Below the pieces are notes generated by a model. It was not told the DNA's origin and made no database searches. It saw only the letters and a program-made list of their open reading frames with translations. From Citrobacter amalonaticus (lineage in GTDB: Bacteria; Pseudomonadota; Gammaproteobacteria; Enterobacterales; Enterobacteriaceae), in contig NZ_AP024585.1 of assembly GCF_018323885.1 (NCBI RefSeq), positions 4,464,001-4,528,000 on the forward strand: a stretch of 64,000 nucleotides of DNA. The letters are read 5' to 3'. The position numbers and the translations under genes were made by a program. Positions 9,183 through 18,102 of the stretch are shown piece by piece (position 1 is the first letter of the stretch; each line of letters begins with the position of its first letter).

Positions 9183-10145
9183 TCAGTACAGTTTCTTCGC
9201 GCAATCCAGCCAGTCACCTTTGAACGGACGCTTCATGTTTTCGATAGCATCAATGATGTCATGGTGAACCAGTTTTTCGTTCTGAATACCGACGCAACGA
9301 CCACCGTGACCTTCCAGCAGCAGTTCAATGGCGTAAGAACCCATACGGGAAGCCAGGATGCGGTCATAAGGCACTGGAGAACCGCCGCGCTGGATGTGAC
9401 CCAGTACGGTCGAGCGGGTTTCACGGCCCGTCTCTTTCTCAATGTAATGCGCCAGTTCGTCGACATCGCACATGTGCTCAGTGATTGCCACGATAGCGTG
9501 TTTCTTACCCTTCGCAATACCCGCTTTGATTTCAGCAACCAGATCGTCACGGCTGAATTCCACTTCCGGTACCACAACGAACTCACAGCCACCGGCAATC
9601 GCTGCCGCCAGCGTCAGGTCGCCACAGTAACGCCCCATCACTTCAACGATAGAGATACGCTGGTGAGAAGACGAGGTGTCGCGCAGACGGTCAATCGCTT
9701 CAACCACGGTGCCCAGCGCCGTAAAGTAACCGATGGTGTAGTCAGTGCCTTTGATATCGTTATCGATAGTGCCAGGCAAGCCGATGCACGGGAAGCCCAT
9801 TTCAGTCAGGCGTTTCGCACCCATGTAAGAACCGTCACCGCCGATCACCACCAGCGCGTCGATTCCACGTTTTTTCAGGTTTTCGATAGCCACGGCGCGG
9901 ACATTTTCGTCACGGAACTCCGGGAAACGAGCGGAACCCAGGAAGGTACCACCGCGGTTAATCATGTCGGACACGCTATAACGGTCAAGCTGCACCATGC
10001 GGTCTTCGTACAGACCCAGGTAGCCATCATAAATCCCCATGACTTCCAGTCCTTCCGTCAGTGCTGCGCGCACCACACCACGGATTGCTGCGTTCATGCC
10101 CGGCGCATCACCGCCGCTTGTCAACACACCGATTTTCTTAATCAT
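9183..10145 (-). CDS. pfkA: ATP-dependent 6-phosphofructokinase I
   Basis: A 320-residue protein of the exact PfkA length. It has the ATP-binding [10 protein letters not shown] at residue 11, the GGDGS motif whose second glycine marks ATP rather than pyrophosphate use, the catalytic [22 protein letters not shown] and GHIQRGG. It phosphorylates fructose 6-phosphate in glycolysis and is allosterically controlled by ADP/GDP and PEP. Flanked by sbp and fieF as in E. coli. A divergent paralogue lies at 39928-40908, which makes this copy the housekeeping one. Confidence 0.97.
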   Translation of the reverse strand: MIKKIGVLTSGGDAPGMNAAIRGVVRAALTEGLEVMGIYDGYLGLYEDRMVQLDRYSVSDMINRGGTFLGSARFPEFRDENVRAVAIENLKKRGIDALVVIGGDGSYMGAKRLTEMGFPCIGLPGTIDNDIKGTDYTIGYFTALGTVVEAIDRLRDTSSSHQRISIVEVMGRYCGDLTLAAAIAGGCEFVVVPEVEFSRDDLVAEIKAGIAKGKKHAIVAITEHMCDVDELAHYIEKETGRETRSTVLGHIQRGGSPVPYDRILASRMGSYAIELLLEGHGGRCVGIQNEKLVHHDIIDAIENMKRPFKGDWLDCAKKLY

Positions 10146-10329
10146 GACTACCTCTGAACTTTGGAATGCAAAATGAAGTCTGTTGCCGGAAGTCGATCCT
10201 GCATAGCGAGACGATCCAACGAATATGCAAATAGTATAACAATCCCGTCCTGCTGAATTGATTCAGGTCAGGCCAAATGGCGGTAATTTATACACAAAAT
10301 GCGGGCCTGGCTCTCTTTTTTACGCTCAC

Positions 10330-11232
10330 TTACGAAAGCTCAAACCTTTTGCCTTCCCTGGGAACGACGGAACACGGGTCCTGATGGATAATGACATCGG
10401 AGCCCGGAAAACGCCGTAAAATCGCCTGCTCTACCTGTTCAGCCACAACATGCGCCTGAACGAGCGGCAGATTATCTTCCATTTCCAAATGAATCTGAAT
10501 AAAGCGGGTCGGCCCTGACTGCCGCGTACGGAGATCGTGAGCACCACTGACGCCCGGCCATGATGTCACGATGTCAAAAATTTCCTGACGTTCTTCATCG
10601 GGTAATGCGCGATCCAGTAACGACTGCACGGCATCATAACCCATGCGTAACGCGCTATATAAAATATAGATGCCAATCCCCAAAGCAAACAACGCGTCTG
10701 CACGATGCCAGCCGTACCAGGCCAGACCGAGCGCCACGAGAATCGCACCGTTCATCATAACATCAGACTGATAATGAAGCATATCCGCCCGTACTGCCTG
10801 GCTTTGCGTCCGCTTCACCACCCAGCGCTGAAACGAGACCAGCACCACAGTACATATCAGGGCGATAATGGTAACCACAACCCCCACGCCGGGTTCGTTC
10901 ATCGGCGTCGGTGTAATCAGATGCTGGATACCCGTTAAAAATAAAAACAACGCCGAACCGGAAATAAACATGCTTTGCGCCAGCGCAGCCAGTGATTCCG
11001 CTTTGCCATGACCAAAGGTATGTTCATCATCCGCGGGCTGCAGCGAATAGCGCACCACTAACAGGTTAGTGAGCGACGCGGCAATATCCACCAGCGAGTC
11101 GACCAGGGCCGCCAGAATACTCACCGACCCGGTGTACCACCACGCAAAAATTTTGATCAAAAGTAACAGCGATGCCATCACTGTCGCGGCAATGGCCGCC
11201 CGACTGACTAACCGCCCATAGGATTGATTCAT
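10330..11232 (-). CDS. fieF: Ferrous-iron/zinc efflux pump (CDF family)
   Basis: A 300-residue cation diffusion facilitator, identical in length to E. coli FieF (YiiP). Six transmembrane helices are followed by a cytosolic domain. The intramembrane metal site aspartates and histidine are seen in ALVDSLVD (TM2) and HYQSDVMMN (TM5), and the histidine-rich loop FGHGKAES is present. It exports Fe2+ and Zn2+ by proton antiport. Start at ATG 11232 behind GGCAGGAG; five extra codons upstream are unlikely to be translated. Position between pfkA and cpxP is conserved. Confidence 0.95.
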   Translation of the reverse strand: MNQSYGRLVSRAAIAATVMASLLLLIKIFAWWYTGSVSILAALVDSLVDIAASLTNLLVVRYSLQPADDEHTFGHGKAESLAALAQSMFISGSALFLFLTGIQHLITPTPMNEPGVGVVVTIIALICTVVLVSFQRWVVKRTQSQAVRADMLHYQSDVMMNGAILVALGLAWYGWHRADALFALGIGIYILYSALRMGYDAVQSLLDRALPDEERQEIFDIVTSWPGVSGAHDLRTRQSGPTRFIQIHLEMEDNLPLVQAHVVAEQVEQAILRRFPGSDVIIHQDPCSVVPREGKRFELS

Positions 11233-11313
11233 AAACACTCCTGCCATTTCATGCCGGTAGTATAACGGATGGTGTAAGACAATCAGTGATTATGACGATG
11301 ACAATTTACAGGC

Positions 11314-11371
11314 AAAAAAAACCCCCACGTCATGTGTGGGAAGACAGGGATGGTGTCTATGGCAAGGAAAA
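11314..11371 (-). ncRNA. cpxQ: CpxQ, sRNA released from the cpxP 3' UTR
   Basis: Starting 10 bases after the cpxP stop, the minus strand reads TTTTCCTTGCCATAGACACC and ends in a GC hairpin (CCCACACATGACGTGGG) plus eight T residues: 58 nt, matching by recall the published CpxQ of Salmonella and E. coli. RNase E cuts the cpxP mRNA to release CpxQ, which with Hfq represses inner-membrane and extracytoplasmic protein mRNAs (for example nhaB) during envelope stress. The hairpin also serves as the cpxP terminator. The loop and upper stem differ a little from the E. coli version, the 5' seed region does not. Confidence 0.88.
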
Positions 11372-11380
11372 CAGGGTTTA

Positions 11381-11881
11381 CTACTGGGAACGTGAGTTGC
11401 TACTACTCAATAACTTCAACGAAGAACTTTTTTGCCAGTGCGTCACGTCACGCAACTGCTCCATTCTTTGTTGGTGCTTCTCGTTTAAAACCGCTTGCTG
11501 CTCGGGGGTAAGCAGGCGATACATCTGGTTGCGAACGCGGGCCATTTCGACCTGTCTGGCAACCTGTGCCTGCGCCATTTTTTCTGCCTGAGCGCGTACA
11601 GCGGTTTCATCAAAATTTTCTGCAGTAATAAGACGATGCATCGTCTCCATTTCGCTAACATTAACAGGCGGCTGCTCATGGCGGGCCTGTTGCATCAGAT
11701 CTCTCATCTGTTGACGTTGATGTTCGGTTAAACTTATGCCGTCAAACATATGGCTCTGTACAGTGCGCGGCGCAGAGGATTCTCCCGGGTGCCAGTTATC
11801 GCCTGTAACGACTTCAGCTGCATGGCTAACCGTACTGAGTGCCAGCGTTGAGGCCATGACGGCAGCGGTAACTTTGCGCAT
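11381..11881 (-). CDS. cpxP: Periplasmic Cpx-pathway adaptor/repressor
   Basis: A 166-residue exported LTXXQ-fold protein of E. coli CpxP length. Signal peptide about residues 1-21 ends SHA. The paired LTXXQ-type motifs LTEHQRQQM and LTPEQQAVL are both present. CpxP docks on the CpxA sensor, keeps it off, and carries misfolded pili to DegP. Two adjacent ATGs exist (11884 and 11881); the second has the better distance to GGGAG. It is divergent from cpxR and preceded by a perfect CpxR box, giving the known feedback loop, and its 3' UTR encodes CpxQ. Confidence 0.95.
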   Translation of the reverse strand: MRKVTAAVMASTLALSTVSHAAEVVTGDNWHPGESSAPRTVQSHMFDGISLTEHQRQQMRDLMQQARHEQPPVNVSEMETMHRLITAENFDETAVRAQAEKMAQAQVARQVEMARVRNQMYRLLTPEQQAVLNEKHQQRMEQLRDVTHWQKSSSLKLLSSSNSRSQ

Positions 11882-11961
11882 CATTTGCTCCCAAAATCTT
11901 TTCTGTCGCGATTCAACGAGAGACAGTTTACGATTCGGGCTGCAAACATGCGTCAGGGGGT

Positions 11962-11976
11962 GTAAAACAACGTAAA
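11962..11976. promoter_or_regulatory. CpxR box between cpxP and cpxRA
   Basis: GTAAAACAACGTAAA is an exact match to the CpxR consensus GTAAA-N5-GTAAA. It lies 80 bp before the cpxP start and 55 bp before cpxR, so phospho-CpxR bound here can drive both divergent units. Confidence 0.85.
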
Positions 11977-12031
11977 GTCATGGATTAGCGACGCCTGATG
12001 ACGTAATTTCTGCCTCGGAGGTACTTAAACA

Positions 12032-12730
12032 ATGAATAAAATCCTGTTAGTTGATGATGACCGAGAGCTGACTTCCCTGTTAAAGGAGCTGCTCGAAATG
12101 GAAGGCTTCAATGTGCTGGTTGCCCATGACGGGGAGCAGGCGCTTGAGCTTCTGGACGACAGCATTGATTTACTTTTGCTTGATGTGATGATGCCGAAGA
12201 AAAACGGTATCGATACGTTGAAAGCGCTTCGCCAGACACACCAGACGCCCGTAATTATGCTGACCGCCCGCGGCAGCGAACTGGATCGTGTACTCGGCCT
12301 TGAGCTGGGTGCAGATGACTATTTGCCGAAACCGTTTAACGATCGTGAACTGGTCGCCCGTATCCGCGCGATCCTGCGTCGTTCGCACTGGAGCGAGCAG
12401 CAGCAGAGCAGCGATAACGGCTCGCCGACGCTGGAAGTGGATGCCCTTAGCCTTAACCCGGGCCGCCAGGAAGCCAGCTTTGATGGTCAGACGCTGGAGT
12501 TAACTGGTACCGAATTCACCCTGCTCTATCTGCTGGCGCAGCATCTCGGCCAGGTGGTATCGCGTGAACATTTGAGCCAGGAAGTGCTGGGTAAACGCCT
12601 GACGCCTTTCGACCGTGCCATCGACATGCATATCTCCAACCTGCGGCGCAAACTGCCGGAGCGGAAAGACGGGCATCCGTGGTTTAAAACTCTGCGTGGT
12701 CGCGGCTATCTGATGGTTTCCGCTTCATGA
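12032..12730 (+). CDS. cpxR: Envelope-stress response regulator CpxR
   Basis: A 232-residue OmpR-family regulator. The receiver domain (1-120) has acidic pocket D8-D9-D10, phospho-acceptor D51 in LLLLDVMMP, T/A switch residues in MLTARG and the lysine in PKPF. The C-terminal winged helix has the GYLM wing end. Phosphorylated by CpxA, it activates periplasmic folding factors. SD GGAGG lies 11 bases before the ATG. It overlaps cpxA by four bases (ATGA), and the upstream CpxR box implies autoregulation. Confidence 0.97.
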   Translation: MNKILLVDDDRELTSLLKELLEMEGFNVLVAHDGEQALELLDDSIDLLLLDVMMPKKNGIDTLKALRQTHQTPVIMLTARGSELDRVLGLELGADDYLPKPFNDRELVARIRAILRRSHWSEQQQSSDNGSPTLEVDALSLNPGRQEASFDGQTLELTGTEFTLLYLLAQHLGQVVSREHLSQEVLGKRLTPFDRAIDMHISNLRRKLPERKDGHPWFKTLRGRGYLMVSAS

Positions 12731-14100
12731 TAGGGAGCTTAACCGCGCGCATCTTTGCCATCTTCTGGTTGACGCTGGCACTGGTGTTGATGTTGGTACT
12801 GATGTTACCCAAGCTCGACTCACGCCAGATGACCGAGCTACTGGACAGCGAACAGCGCCAGGGGTTAATGATTGAGCAACACGTAGAAGCTGAACTCGCG
12901 AACGATCCACCCAATGATTTGATGTGGTGGCGTCGCCTGTTCCGTGCGATTGACAAGTGGGCGCCGCCAGGACAGCGGTTATTGCTAGTGACTACAGAAG
13001 GACGCGTGATCGGCGCTGAACGCAGCGAAATGCAGATCATTCGTAACTTTATTGGTCAGGCGGATAACGCCGATCATCCGCAGAAGAAAAAGTACGGTCG
13101 CGTTGAAATGGTGGGGCCCTTCTCCGTCAGAGACGGGGAAGATAACTACCAGCTTTACCTGATTCGACCAGCCAGCAGTTCCCAATCCGATTTTATCAAC
13201 CTGTTGTTTGACCGCCCGCTGTTGTTGCTGATTGTCACGATGTTAGTCAGTTCCCCGCTGTTGTTATGGCTGGCGTGGAGCCTGGCAAAACCGGCGCGTA
13301 AGTTGAAAAACGCGGCGGATGAGGTGGCTCAGGGTAACCTGCGTCAGCATCCGGAACTGGAAGCTGGTCCGCAGGAATTTCTTGCCGCAGGCGCCAGTTT
13401 TAACCAGATGGTGACCGCGCTGGAGCGGATGATGACCACGCAACAGCGTCTGTTGTCTGATATCTCACACGAACTGAGAACCCCGCTCACCCGTTTGCAA
13501 CTGGGGACCGCGCTGTTGCGTCGTCGCAGCGGCGAAAGTAAGGAGCTGGAGCGTATTGAGACGGAAGCGCAGCGTCTGGACAGCATGATCAACGATCTGC
13601 TGGTCATGTCGCGCAATCAGCAGAAAAATGCGCTGGTCAGCGAAACGATGAAAGCCAATCATCTGTGGGGTGAGGTGCTGGATAATGCCGCCTTTGAAGC
13701 CGAACAGATGGGCAAATCGCTTACGGTGAATTTCCCGCCGGGACCGTGGCCGCTGTACGGAAACCCGAACGCGTTGGAAAGTGCGCTGGAAAACATCGTC
13801 CGTAATGCCCTGCGCTATTCACACTCGAAGATTGAAGTCGGCTTCGCAGTGGATAAAGACGGAATCACGATCACAGTGGATGATGATGGTCCTGGCGTCA
13901 GCCCGGAAGACCGTGAGCAGATTTTCCGCCCGTTCTATCGCACCGATGAAGCACGCGATCGCGAATCCGGCGGCACCGGTCTGGGTCTGGCAATTGTAGA
14001 AACCGCCATTCAGCAGCATCGCGGCTGGGTGAAAGCCGAAGACAGCCCGCTGGGCGGTTTACGGCTGGTGATTTGGTTGCCGTTGTATAAACGTTCGTAA
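12727..14100 (+). CDS. cpxA: Envelope-stress sensor histidine kinase CpxA
   Basis: A 457-residue inner-membrane kinase of exact E. coli length. TM1 is about residues 7-29, a periplasmic sensor loop runs to about 163, TM2 is about 164-186, then HAMP, a dimerisation domain with phospho-acceptor H248 in SHELRTPLTRLQ, and an ATPase domain with N box (ENIVRNALRYS), G1 (DDDGPGV), F box and G2 (GGTGLGLAIV). It phosphorylates CpxR on envelope protein misfolding and dephosphorylates it when CpxP is bound. Start codon overlaps the cpxR stop. Confidence 0.97.
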   Translation: MIGSLTARIFAIFWLTLALVLMLVLMLPKLDSRQMTELLDSEQRQGLMIEQHVEAELANDPPNDLMWWRRLFRAIDKWAPPGQRLLLVTTEGRVIGAERSEMQIIRNFIGQADNADHPQKKKYGRVEMVGPFSVRDGEDNYQLYLIRPASSSQSDFINLLFDRPLLLLIVTMLVSSPLLLWLAWSLAKPARKLKNAADEVAQGNLRQHPELEAGPQEFLAAGASFNQMVTALERMMTTQQRLLSDISHELRTPLTRLQLGTALLRRRSGESKELERIETEAQRLDSMINDLLVMSRNQQKNALVSETMKANHLWGEVLDNAAFEAEQMGKSLTVNFPPGPWPLYGNPNALESALENIVRNALRYSHSKIEVGFAVDKDGITITVDDDGPGVSPEDREQIFRPFYRTDEARDRESGGTGLGLAIVETAIQQHRGWVKAEDSPLGGLRLVIWLPLYKRS

Positions 14101-14107
14101 CGGTATT

Positions 14108-14191
14108 GTGCCGATAGTGGCGTAAACGCCTTATCCGGCCGACAAATCTCCACGAACGGTAGGTCGGATAAGCGTAGCGCCATCAGGCATT
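14108..14191. repeat. BIME (paired REP palindromes) after cpxA
   Basis: GGCGTAAACGCCTTATCCGG and its mirror GGTCGGATAAGCGTAGCGCC flank a short spacer in the gap between convergent cpxA and yiiM. It fills nearly all of the intergenic space. Confidence 0.82.
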
Positions 14192-14215
14192 TTTTCCGTT
14201 GCCGGATAGCAGCGC

Positions 14216-14890
14216 TTATTTGCCCCACAAACGCCGTGATTGATCTTCGATTTTGCCGCTTAAACGACGCTTTTGCATCGTTCGCGTCCAGCTCTTCGAC
14301 AGCCCCGCCGCTGACAGTAAACGATGGTACTGTTCATCATCAAAAGGCATATGCCAGGCTATGGCGATCGCCTCCTGTACGCTGACGTCGCTAACGCGGG
14401 AAACCAGCTCCAGTGGCGCATCGGCTGACACCATGCCTGGCGCAATCACACTACACAGCCAGCCCGTTTTGCCGCAGTTCTGCATCAGGCTCGCCATATC
14501 GCTAATACCAAAGTGGAAATTAAGCTTAAAGCACGGTGAGCGCGGCTGTGTGACCTGAATCAGCGCTTCGCCCCAACGGAAAATATCGCCAATATAGACA
14601 TTGTGTTCCGTCAGGCCATCGGTAGAGAGGTTCTCACCAAACGCCGGGGCCACGAATTGATCCGCCTGATCGGGGAACTCTCGCGCCCAGTACAGATAAT
14701 GTTCGCGCGGATAATGGCACAGCGCACGATCGGGCCCGCCGTGGATTTTCGTTTCTGCCTGTTCATCACCTTCCAGACCCAGTTCCGTCAGCATCAGTTC
14801 GCCATCGACCTGAATTTTGCCAATTGCACTGGGGCGGCTTCCCGCGTAGTCCTGAATCTTGCCGCTGAACACGTCTACTGGATATCGCAT
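14216..14890 (-). CDS. yiiM: MOSC-domain protein YiiM (molybdenum cofactor-linked)
   Basis: A 224-residue protein of E. coli YiiM length with a MOSC domain (about residues 25-160), including GPDRALCHYPREHYLYW and the conserved cysteine in SPCFKLNFHFG that acts as sulfur or molybdenum ligand in the fold, plus the C-terminal 3-alpha domain. YiiM takes part in the molybdenum-dependent detoxification of N-hydroxylated bases such as 6-N-hydroxylaminopurine. ATG at 14890 follows GGGAGAGGG. Convergent with cpxA, as in E. coli. Confidence 0.93.
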   Translation of the reverse strand: MRYPVDVFSGKIQDYAGSRPSAIGKIQVDGELMLTELGLEGDEQAETKIHGGPDRALCHYPREHYLYWAREFPDQADQFVAPAFGENLSTDGLTEHNVYIGDIFRWGEALIQVTQPRSPCFKLNFHFGISDMASLMQNCGKTGWLCSVIAPGMVSADAPLELVSRVSDVSVQEAIAIAWHMPFDDEQYHRLLSAAGLSKSWTRTMQKRRLSGKIEDQSRRLWGK

Positions 14891-15009
14891 CTGGCCCTCT
14901 CCCTGATCAATTTGCCTTATTTAACCACAATTATTTTACCTCAACCGCGCAAAATGAGAGCAAGGTTCACACGACGCGCAAATATCCATGCTATCAATGG
15001 AAGTGATTT

Positions 15010-15024
15010 TGAAACGGCATTTCA
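15010..15024. promoter_or_regulatory. KdgR-like operator before the aldolase gene
   Basis: TGAAACGGCATTTCA is a 15-bp palindrome with one mismatched pair and matches the TGAAAC-N3-GTTTCA pattern of the IclR-family repressor KdgR at nearly all positions. It ends 18 bases before the GTG start, where a bound repressor would block transcription. A second KdgR-like box fronts kdgT. Confidence 0.65.
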
Positions 15025-15042
15025 TAATAAGGAGTCAACAAC

Positions 15043-15933
15043 GTGACAGGTCAAACGCAGTTTGCTGGCGTCTGGTGCCCCTCCATTACGCCAATGGATC
15101 AGGATGGTAATATCGATCTCAACGGTCTGAGCCAACACCTTCAACGCCTCACTGACGCAAAAATCGACGTGATTTTGCTGATGGGCAGTATCGGAGAGTT
15201 CGCTTCCTTCACCCTTGACGAACGCCTGCTGTTGATTCGCGAGGCGCGCGCCATGAGCCCATTGAAGATGGTGGCTAACGTCTCCTCCACCTGCATCCAC
15301 GATGTCTTGCGGATGGCGAAGGAAGCGTATCGCACAGGCTACGATGCAGTGATGGTTCTGCCACCCTATTACTACGGTCAAACGCCGAAGCAACTGCTGA
15401 GCTACTTCCGCCAGTTGGGGCAAAAGCTCAGCGGGAAATGGTTTGCCTACAACTTCCCGCCGCGCACCGGCAGCGACTTAACGCCGGATCTGGTTGCCCA
15501 GCTTGCCAGCGAGTTCCCGAACTTTGCCGGGATCAAAGATACTGTTGACTGTCAGTCGCATACCCGCCGAATGATCGAGGCAACGCAGGCCGTGCGTAAC
15601 GACTTTGCCGTCCTTTCAGGCTATGACGAGTACTTCATTCCCAATCTGCTGGCTGGCGGCGCGGGGATTATCTCTGGGCTGAACAATGTGATGCCGGAGC
15701 TGTTTGTCAGCGCGCGTGAGGCGTTCAAGGCCGGTGACCTGGCGGCCCTTCGCGACATTCAGCAGAAAATTGGCGTATACATGTCGATTTATGCCATCGG
15801 CGAAGATTTCGTCACCACCATCAAGACGGTGGTATCGCGCAAGTTTGGCTATTGCACAGGGGTTTCACGCAATGCGGGCGGCGAGTTGAACGAACACGAT
15901 TGCCGGACGATTGATGAGGTGTTTGGTCGTTAA
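15043..15933 (+). CDS. DHDPS/NAL-family aldolase, probable 2-keto-3-deoxygluconate-type (YagE/YjhH-like)
   Basis: A 296-residue (beta/alpha)8 aldolase of the dihydrodipicolinate synthase/N-acetylneuraminate lyase family. The Schiff-base lysine is K165 in FAGIKDT, the active-site tyrosine lies in VLPPYYY, and the carboxylate-binding loop is GSIGEF (usually GTTGE). GTG start with AAGGAG about nine bases upstream. Family members cleave or form 2-keto-3-deoxy sugar acids with pyruvate. Two facts favour 2-keto-3-deoxygluconate: the KDG permease gene kdgT is next door in convergent orientation, and both genes carry KdgR-like boxes. YagE and YjhH of E. coli do this reaction. A sialate or dihydrodipicolinate role is less likely. 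Confidence 0.85.
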   Translation: MTGQTQFAGVWCPSITPMDQDGNIDLNGLSQHLQRLTDAKIDVILLMGSIGEFASFTLDERLLLIREARAMSPLKMVANVSSTCIHDVLRMAKEAYRTGYDAVMVLPPYYYGQTPKQLLSYFRQLGQKLSGKWFAYNFPPRTGSDLTPDLVAQLASEFPNFAGIKDTVDCQSHTRRMIEATQAVRNDFAVLSGYDEYFIPNLLAGGAGIISGLNNVMPELFVSAREAFKAGDLAALRDIQQKIGVYMSIYAIGEDFVTTIKTVVSRKFGYCTGVSRNAGGELNEHDCRTIDEVFGR

Positions 15934-15938
15934 TAGAC

Positions 15939-15968
15939 AAGGCCCGGTGAGATTCACCAGGCCTTTTT
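15939..15968 (+). terminator. Terminator of the aldolase gene
   Basis: AAGGCCCGGTGA pairs with TCACCAGGCCTT around a short GAT loop and runs into five T residues, directly after the stop at 15933. Confidence 0.85.
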
Positions 15969-15982
15969 ATGACGCAAAAACA

Positions 15983-16010
15983 AGCCGGATAAGCGTAGCG
16001 CCATCCGGCA
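15983..16010. repeat. Single REP palindrome
   Basis: GCCGGATAAGCGTAGCGCCA followed by TCCGGCA forms one REP hairpin between the aldolase terminator and the kdgT stop codon. Confidence 0.75.
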
Positions 16011-16018
16011 TTATTGTA

Positions 16019-17002
16019 TTATTTCACTGCATTCTGGATGTCGACTGCCGCCACTTTTGCTTTGACCTTCTTCGACCAGATGGAGGTGATAATCGGCACC
16101 AGGATTGATGTCACAATCACCGAGGTGGCGACCAGCGAAGTTGCAGCCGGTGCCATCGGTTTAAACGCGGGCACCATTTCTGCGATCAGTACCGGTGTCG
16201 CCACTGCAGCTCCTGCTGAGCTGGACGCCGCAATCCCTGCTGTACCGTCGCCGCCGCCAATCAGTTTATCGGCAATAATCAGCGGAATACCGGTGACGAT
16301 AATCACCGCCACACCCAACAGAATACCCAACAGACCGGTCTGTGCTATCACGCTCAGATCGATGGTGTTACCCAGCGCAAAGGCGAAGAAAGGGATCAGC
16401 GTCTGGACGGCTTTACTGAAGAATTCACGCAGTTCCGGGTCAAGGTTACCCAGCGTAAAGCCCACCAGGAAAGGCAGCACTGCGCCGACAAACACATGCG
16501 GTTCAAACGACGCAATCCCGGCCGTACCGAGGATGATCATCGTCATCAGCGGTCCGGACTCTAGCGACATCAGAACAAATGCCCCGGCCTCTTCTTTGGT
16601 GCCGTACTGTTGCATAATGGACGCGTACAGCCCGCCGTTGGTCATGTCCATTGCCGCAACCAGCGCCAGTGTCGACAGCCCGGCAAAGAATCCTGCCTCC
16701 ACGCCATGTTCAGGAATAATCCGCGAGGCAATCGCCGCCACTACCCACGCCACGGCAATTTTAGTCACCACCAGCGTCCCGGACTTACGCAGGACGGTAC
16801 CCGTCGCGCTTAGCTTGATGGAGGCCCCCATGCAGAAGAACCACACGGCCAGAATAGGCACCGTGCCAGTGATCATCCCGTTGGTGAATGAGCCAAAATA
16901 TTTCCCCGCGTCAGGAGAGAACGTGTGACACAACGCGCCCAGGAACAGAGGGACGAGCATCATGCCACCAGGGATTTTTTCTATCGTGCGTTTAATCTGC
17001 AT
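16019..17002 (-). CDS. kdgT: 2-keto-3-deoxygluconate:H+ symporter
   Basis: A 327-residue permease of the KdgT family, matching E. coli KdgT in length and nearly throughout. It has about 10 transmembrane segments, the N-terminal [17 protein letters not shown] and the glycine/alanine-rich [22 protein letters not shown]. It imports 2-keto-3-deoxygluconate from pectin breakdown. I start at ATG 17002, eight bases after AAGG; the ATG two codons upstream is too close to that site. A KdgR-like box and CRP-like half-sites lie upstream (17003-17135). Confidence 0.95.
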   Translation of the reverse strand: MQIKRTIEKIPGGMMLVPLFLGALCHTFSPDAGKYFGSFTNGMITGTVPILAVWFFCMGASIKLSATGTVLRKSGTLVVTKIAVAWVVAAIASRIIPEHGVEAGFFAGLSTLALVAAMDMTNGGLYASIMQQYGTKEEAGAFVLMSLESGPLMTMIILGTAGIASFEPHVFVGAVLPFLVGFTLGNLDPELREFFSKAVQTLIPFFAFALGNTIDLSVIAQTGLLGILLGVAVIIVTGIPLIIADKLIGGGDGTAGIAASSSAGAAVATPVLIAEMVPAFKPMAPAATSLVATSVIVTSILVPIITSIWSKKVKAKVAAVDIQNAVK

Positions 17003-17079
17003 TTCCATCACCTTCCGATGTAAAGATGTGTCAACGATAGACATTCAGCACAATAATAAAAGTGATCCCAACCACACAA

Positions 17080-17094
17080 TAAAACAATGTTTCA
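17080..17094. promoter_or_regulatory. KdgR-like operator before kdgT
   Basis: TAAAACAATGTTTCA is a 15-bp palindrome with one mismatch and fits the KdgR consensus (TGAAAC-N3-GTTTCA). It lies 78-92 bp upstream of the kdgT start on the minus strand. Confidence 0.7.
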
Positions 17095-17133
17095 ATTTTT
17101 GTGGATCACTGTTTTTCATTCGATTTTGATCAC

Positions 17134-17165
17134 AAAAAAACCCCACCGGCCACGCCGACGGGGTC
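17134..17165 (-). terminator. Terminator of sodA
   Basis: On the minus strand GACCCCGTCGGC pairs with GCCGGTGGGGT and is followed by seven T residues, 31 bp after the sodA stop. Confidence 0.88.
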
Positions 17166-17195
17166 ATATAAACGCGATGTCTTGTTAAATAAGAC

Positions 17196-17816
17196 TTATT
17201 TTTTTGCAGCGAAACGCGCAGCCGCTTCGTCCCAGTTCACCACGTTCCAGAACTCTTTGATGTAGTCCGGACGACGGTTCTGGAATTTCAGGTAGTAAGC
17301 GTGTTCCCACACGTCCAGGCCCACAATCGGGAAGCCAGACGCACCAGAAATCGCTTCACCCATCAGCGGGGAATCCTGGTTTGCGGTTGAAACGACCGCC
17401 AGCTTGTCGCCTTTCAGCACCAGCCAGGCCCAGCCGGAACCGAAACGGGTGGCGGCAGCTTTTTCGAATTCTGCTTTGAAGTTATCAACAGAGCCGAAAT
17501 CACGTTCGATAGCCGCTTTCAGATCGCCCTGCAGGGTAGTGCCCTTTTTCAGGCCTTTCCAGAACAGGCTGTGGTTAGCGTGACCGCCCGCATTATTACG
17601 CAGAACGGTTTTCTTGTCGGCCGGTACCTGATCCAGTTTAGCGATCAGCTCTTCAGCAGACAGGTTAGCGAATTCAGGCAGACTTTCCAGCGCCGCGTTG
17701 GCGTTGTTTACATAGGTCTGGTGGTGTTTGGTATGGTGGATTTCCATCGTCTGCTTATCGAAGTGCGGTTCCAGCGCATCATAAGCGTACGGCAGGGATG
17801 GCAGTGTATAACTCAT
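17196..17816 (-). CDS. sodA: Manganese superoxide dismutase
   Basis: A 206-residue Mn/Fe-SOD, the exact E. coli SodA length. Metal ligands are H27 (MEIHHTKHH), the histidine in [10 protein letters not shown] and the aspartate and histidine of [11 protein letters not shown]. It dismutates superoxide in the cytoplasm. ATG at 17816 follows GGAGATGATT; four extra codons upstream are spurious. A Fur-like box upstream agrees with known iron control of sodA. Confidence 0.97.
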   Translation of the reverse strand: MSYTLPSLPYAYDALEPHFDKQTMEIHHTKHHQTYVNNANAALESLPEFANLSAEELIAKLDQVPADKKTVLRNNAGGHANHSLFWKGLKKGTTLQGDLKAAIERDFGSVDNFKAEFEKAAATRFGSGWAWLVLKGDKLAVVSTANQDSPLMGEAISGASGFPIVGLDVWEHAYYLKFQNRRPDYIKEFWNVVNWDEAAARFAAKK

Positions 17817-17890
17817 AATCATCTCCATTATTGTCGAGCGGCCGGGTGTTAACGCCGCGTAAGCAGTTGGTTCATTATAGTTAATTAAAT

Positions 17891-17911
17891 GATATTGAAA
17901 ATGATTATCAA
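17891..17911. promoter_or_regulatory. Fur-like box upstream of sodA
   Basis: GATATTGAAAATGATTATCA resembles the 19-bp Fur consensus (GATAATGATAATCATTATC) and sits 75-95 bp before the sodA start, where Fur represses sodA in E. coli. Confidence 0.65.
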
Positions 17912-17958
17912 TGCCGTACTTTTACTAAGGTTATTACATTAACGTCTATTGCTGATTA

Positions 17959-17974
17959 TGTGAGCCGTATCACC
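17959..17974. promoter_or_regulatory. CRP-like site upstream of rhaT
   Basis: TGTGAGCCGTATCACC fits TGTGA-N6-TCACA with one mismatch, 129-144 bp before the rhaT start. CRP plus RhaS activate rhaT in E. coli. Confidence 0.6.
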
Positions 17975-18102
17975 CACTTAACCGGGTCTTTGCCAGAAAG
18001 GGAAAATCACGGCAATCGGCAAAAGGTTATACATCTGCGCAATTTTTAAACTCATGACGTCGGAAGGCTAGAAACGACGATAAAAACAATGAGGATGATG
18101 TG

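Noticed and set aside
9261..10157. 298-codon plus-strand frame opposite pfkA
   Set aside because: It mirrors a fully conserved pfkA frame, has no family motif and no ribosome site.
16014..16928. 304-codon plus-strand frame opposite kdgT
   Set aside because: Shadow of a membrane-protein gene; threonine/isoleucine-rich translation arises from the opposite strand.
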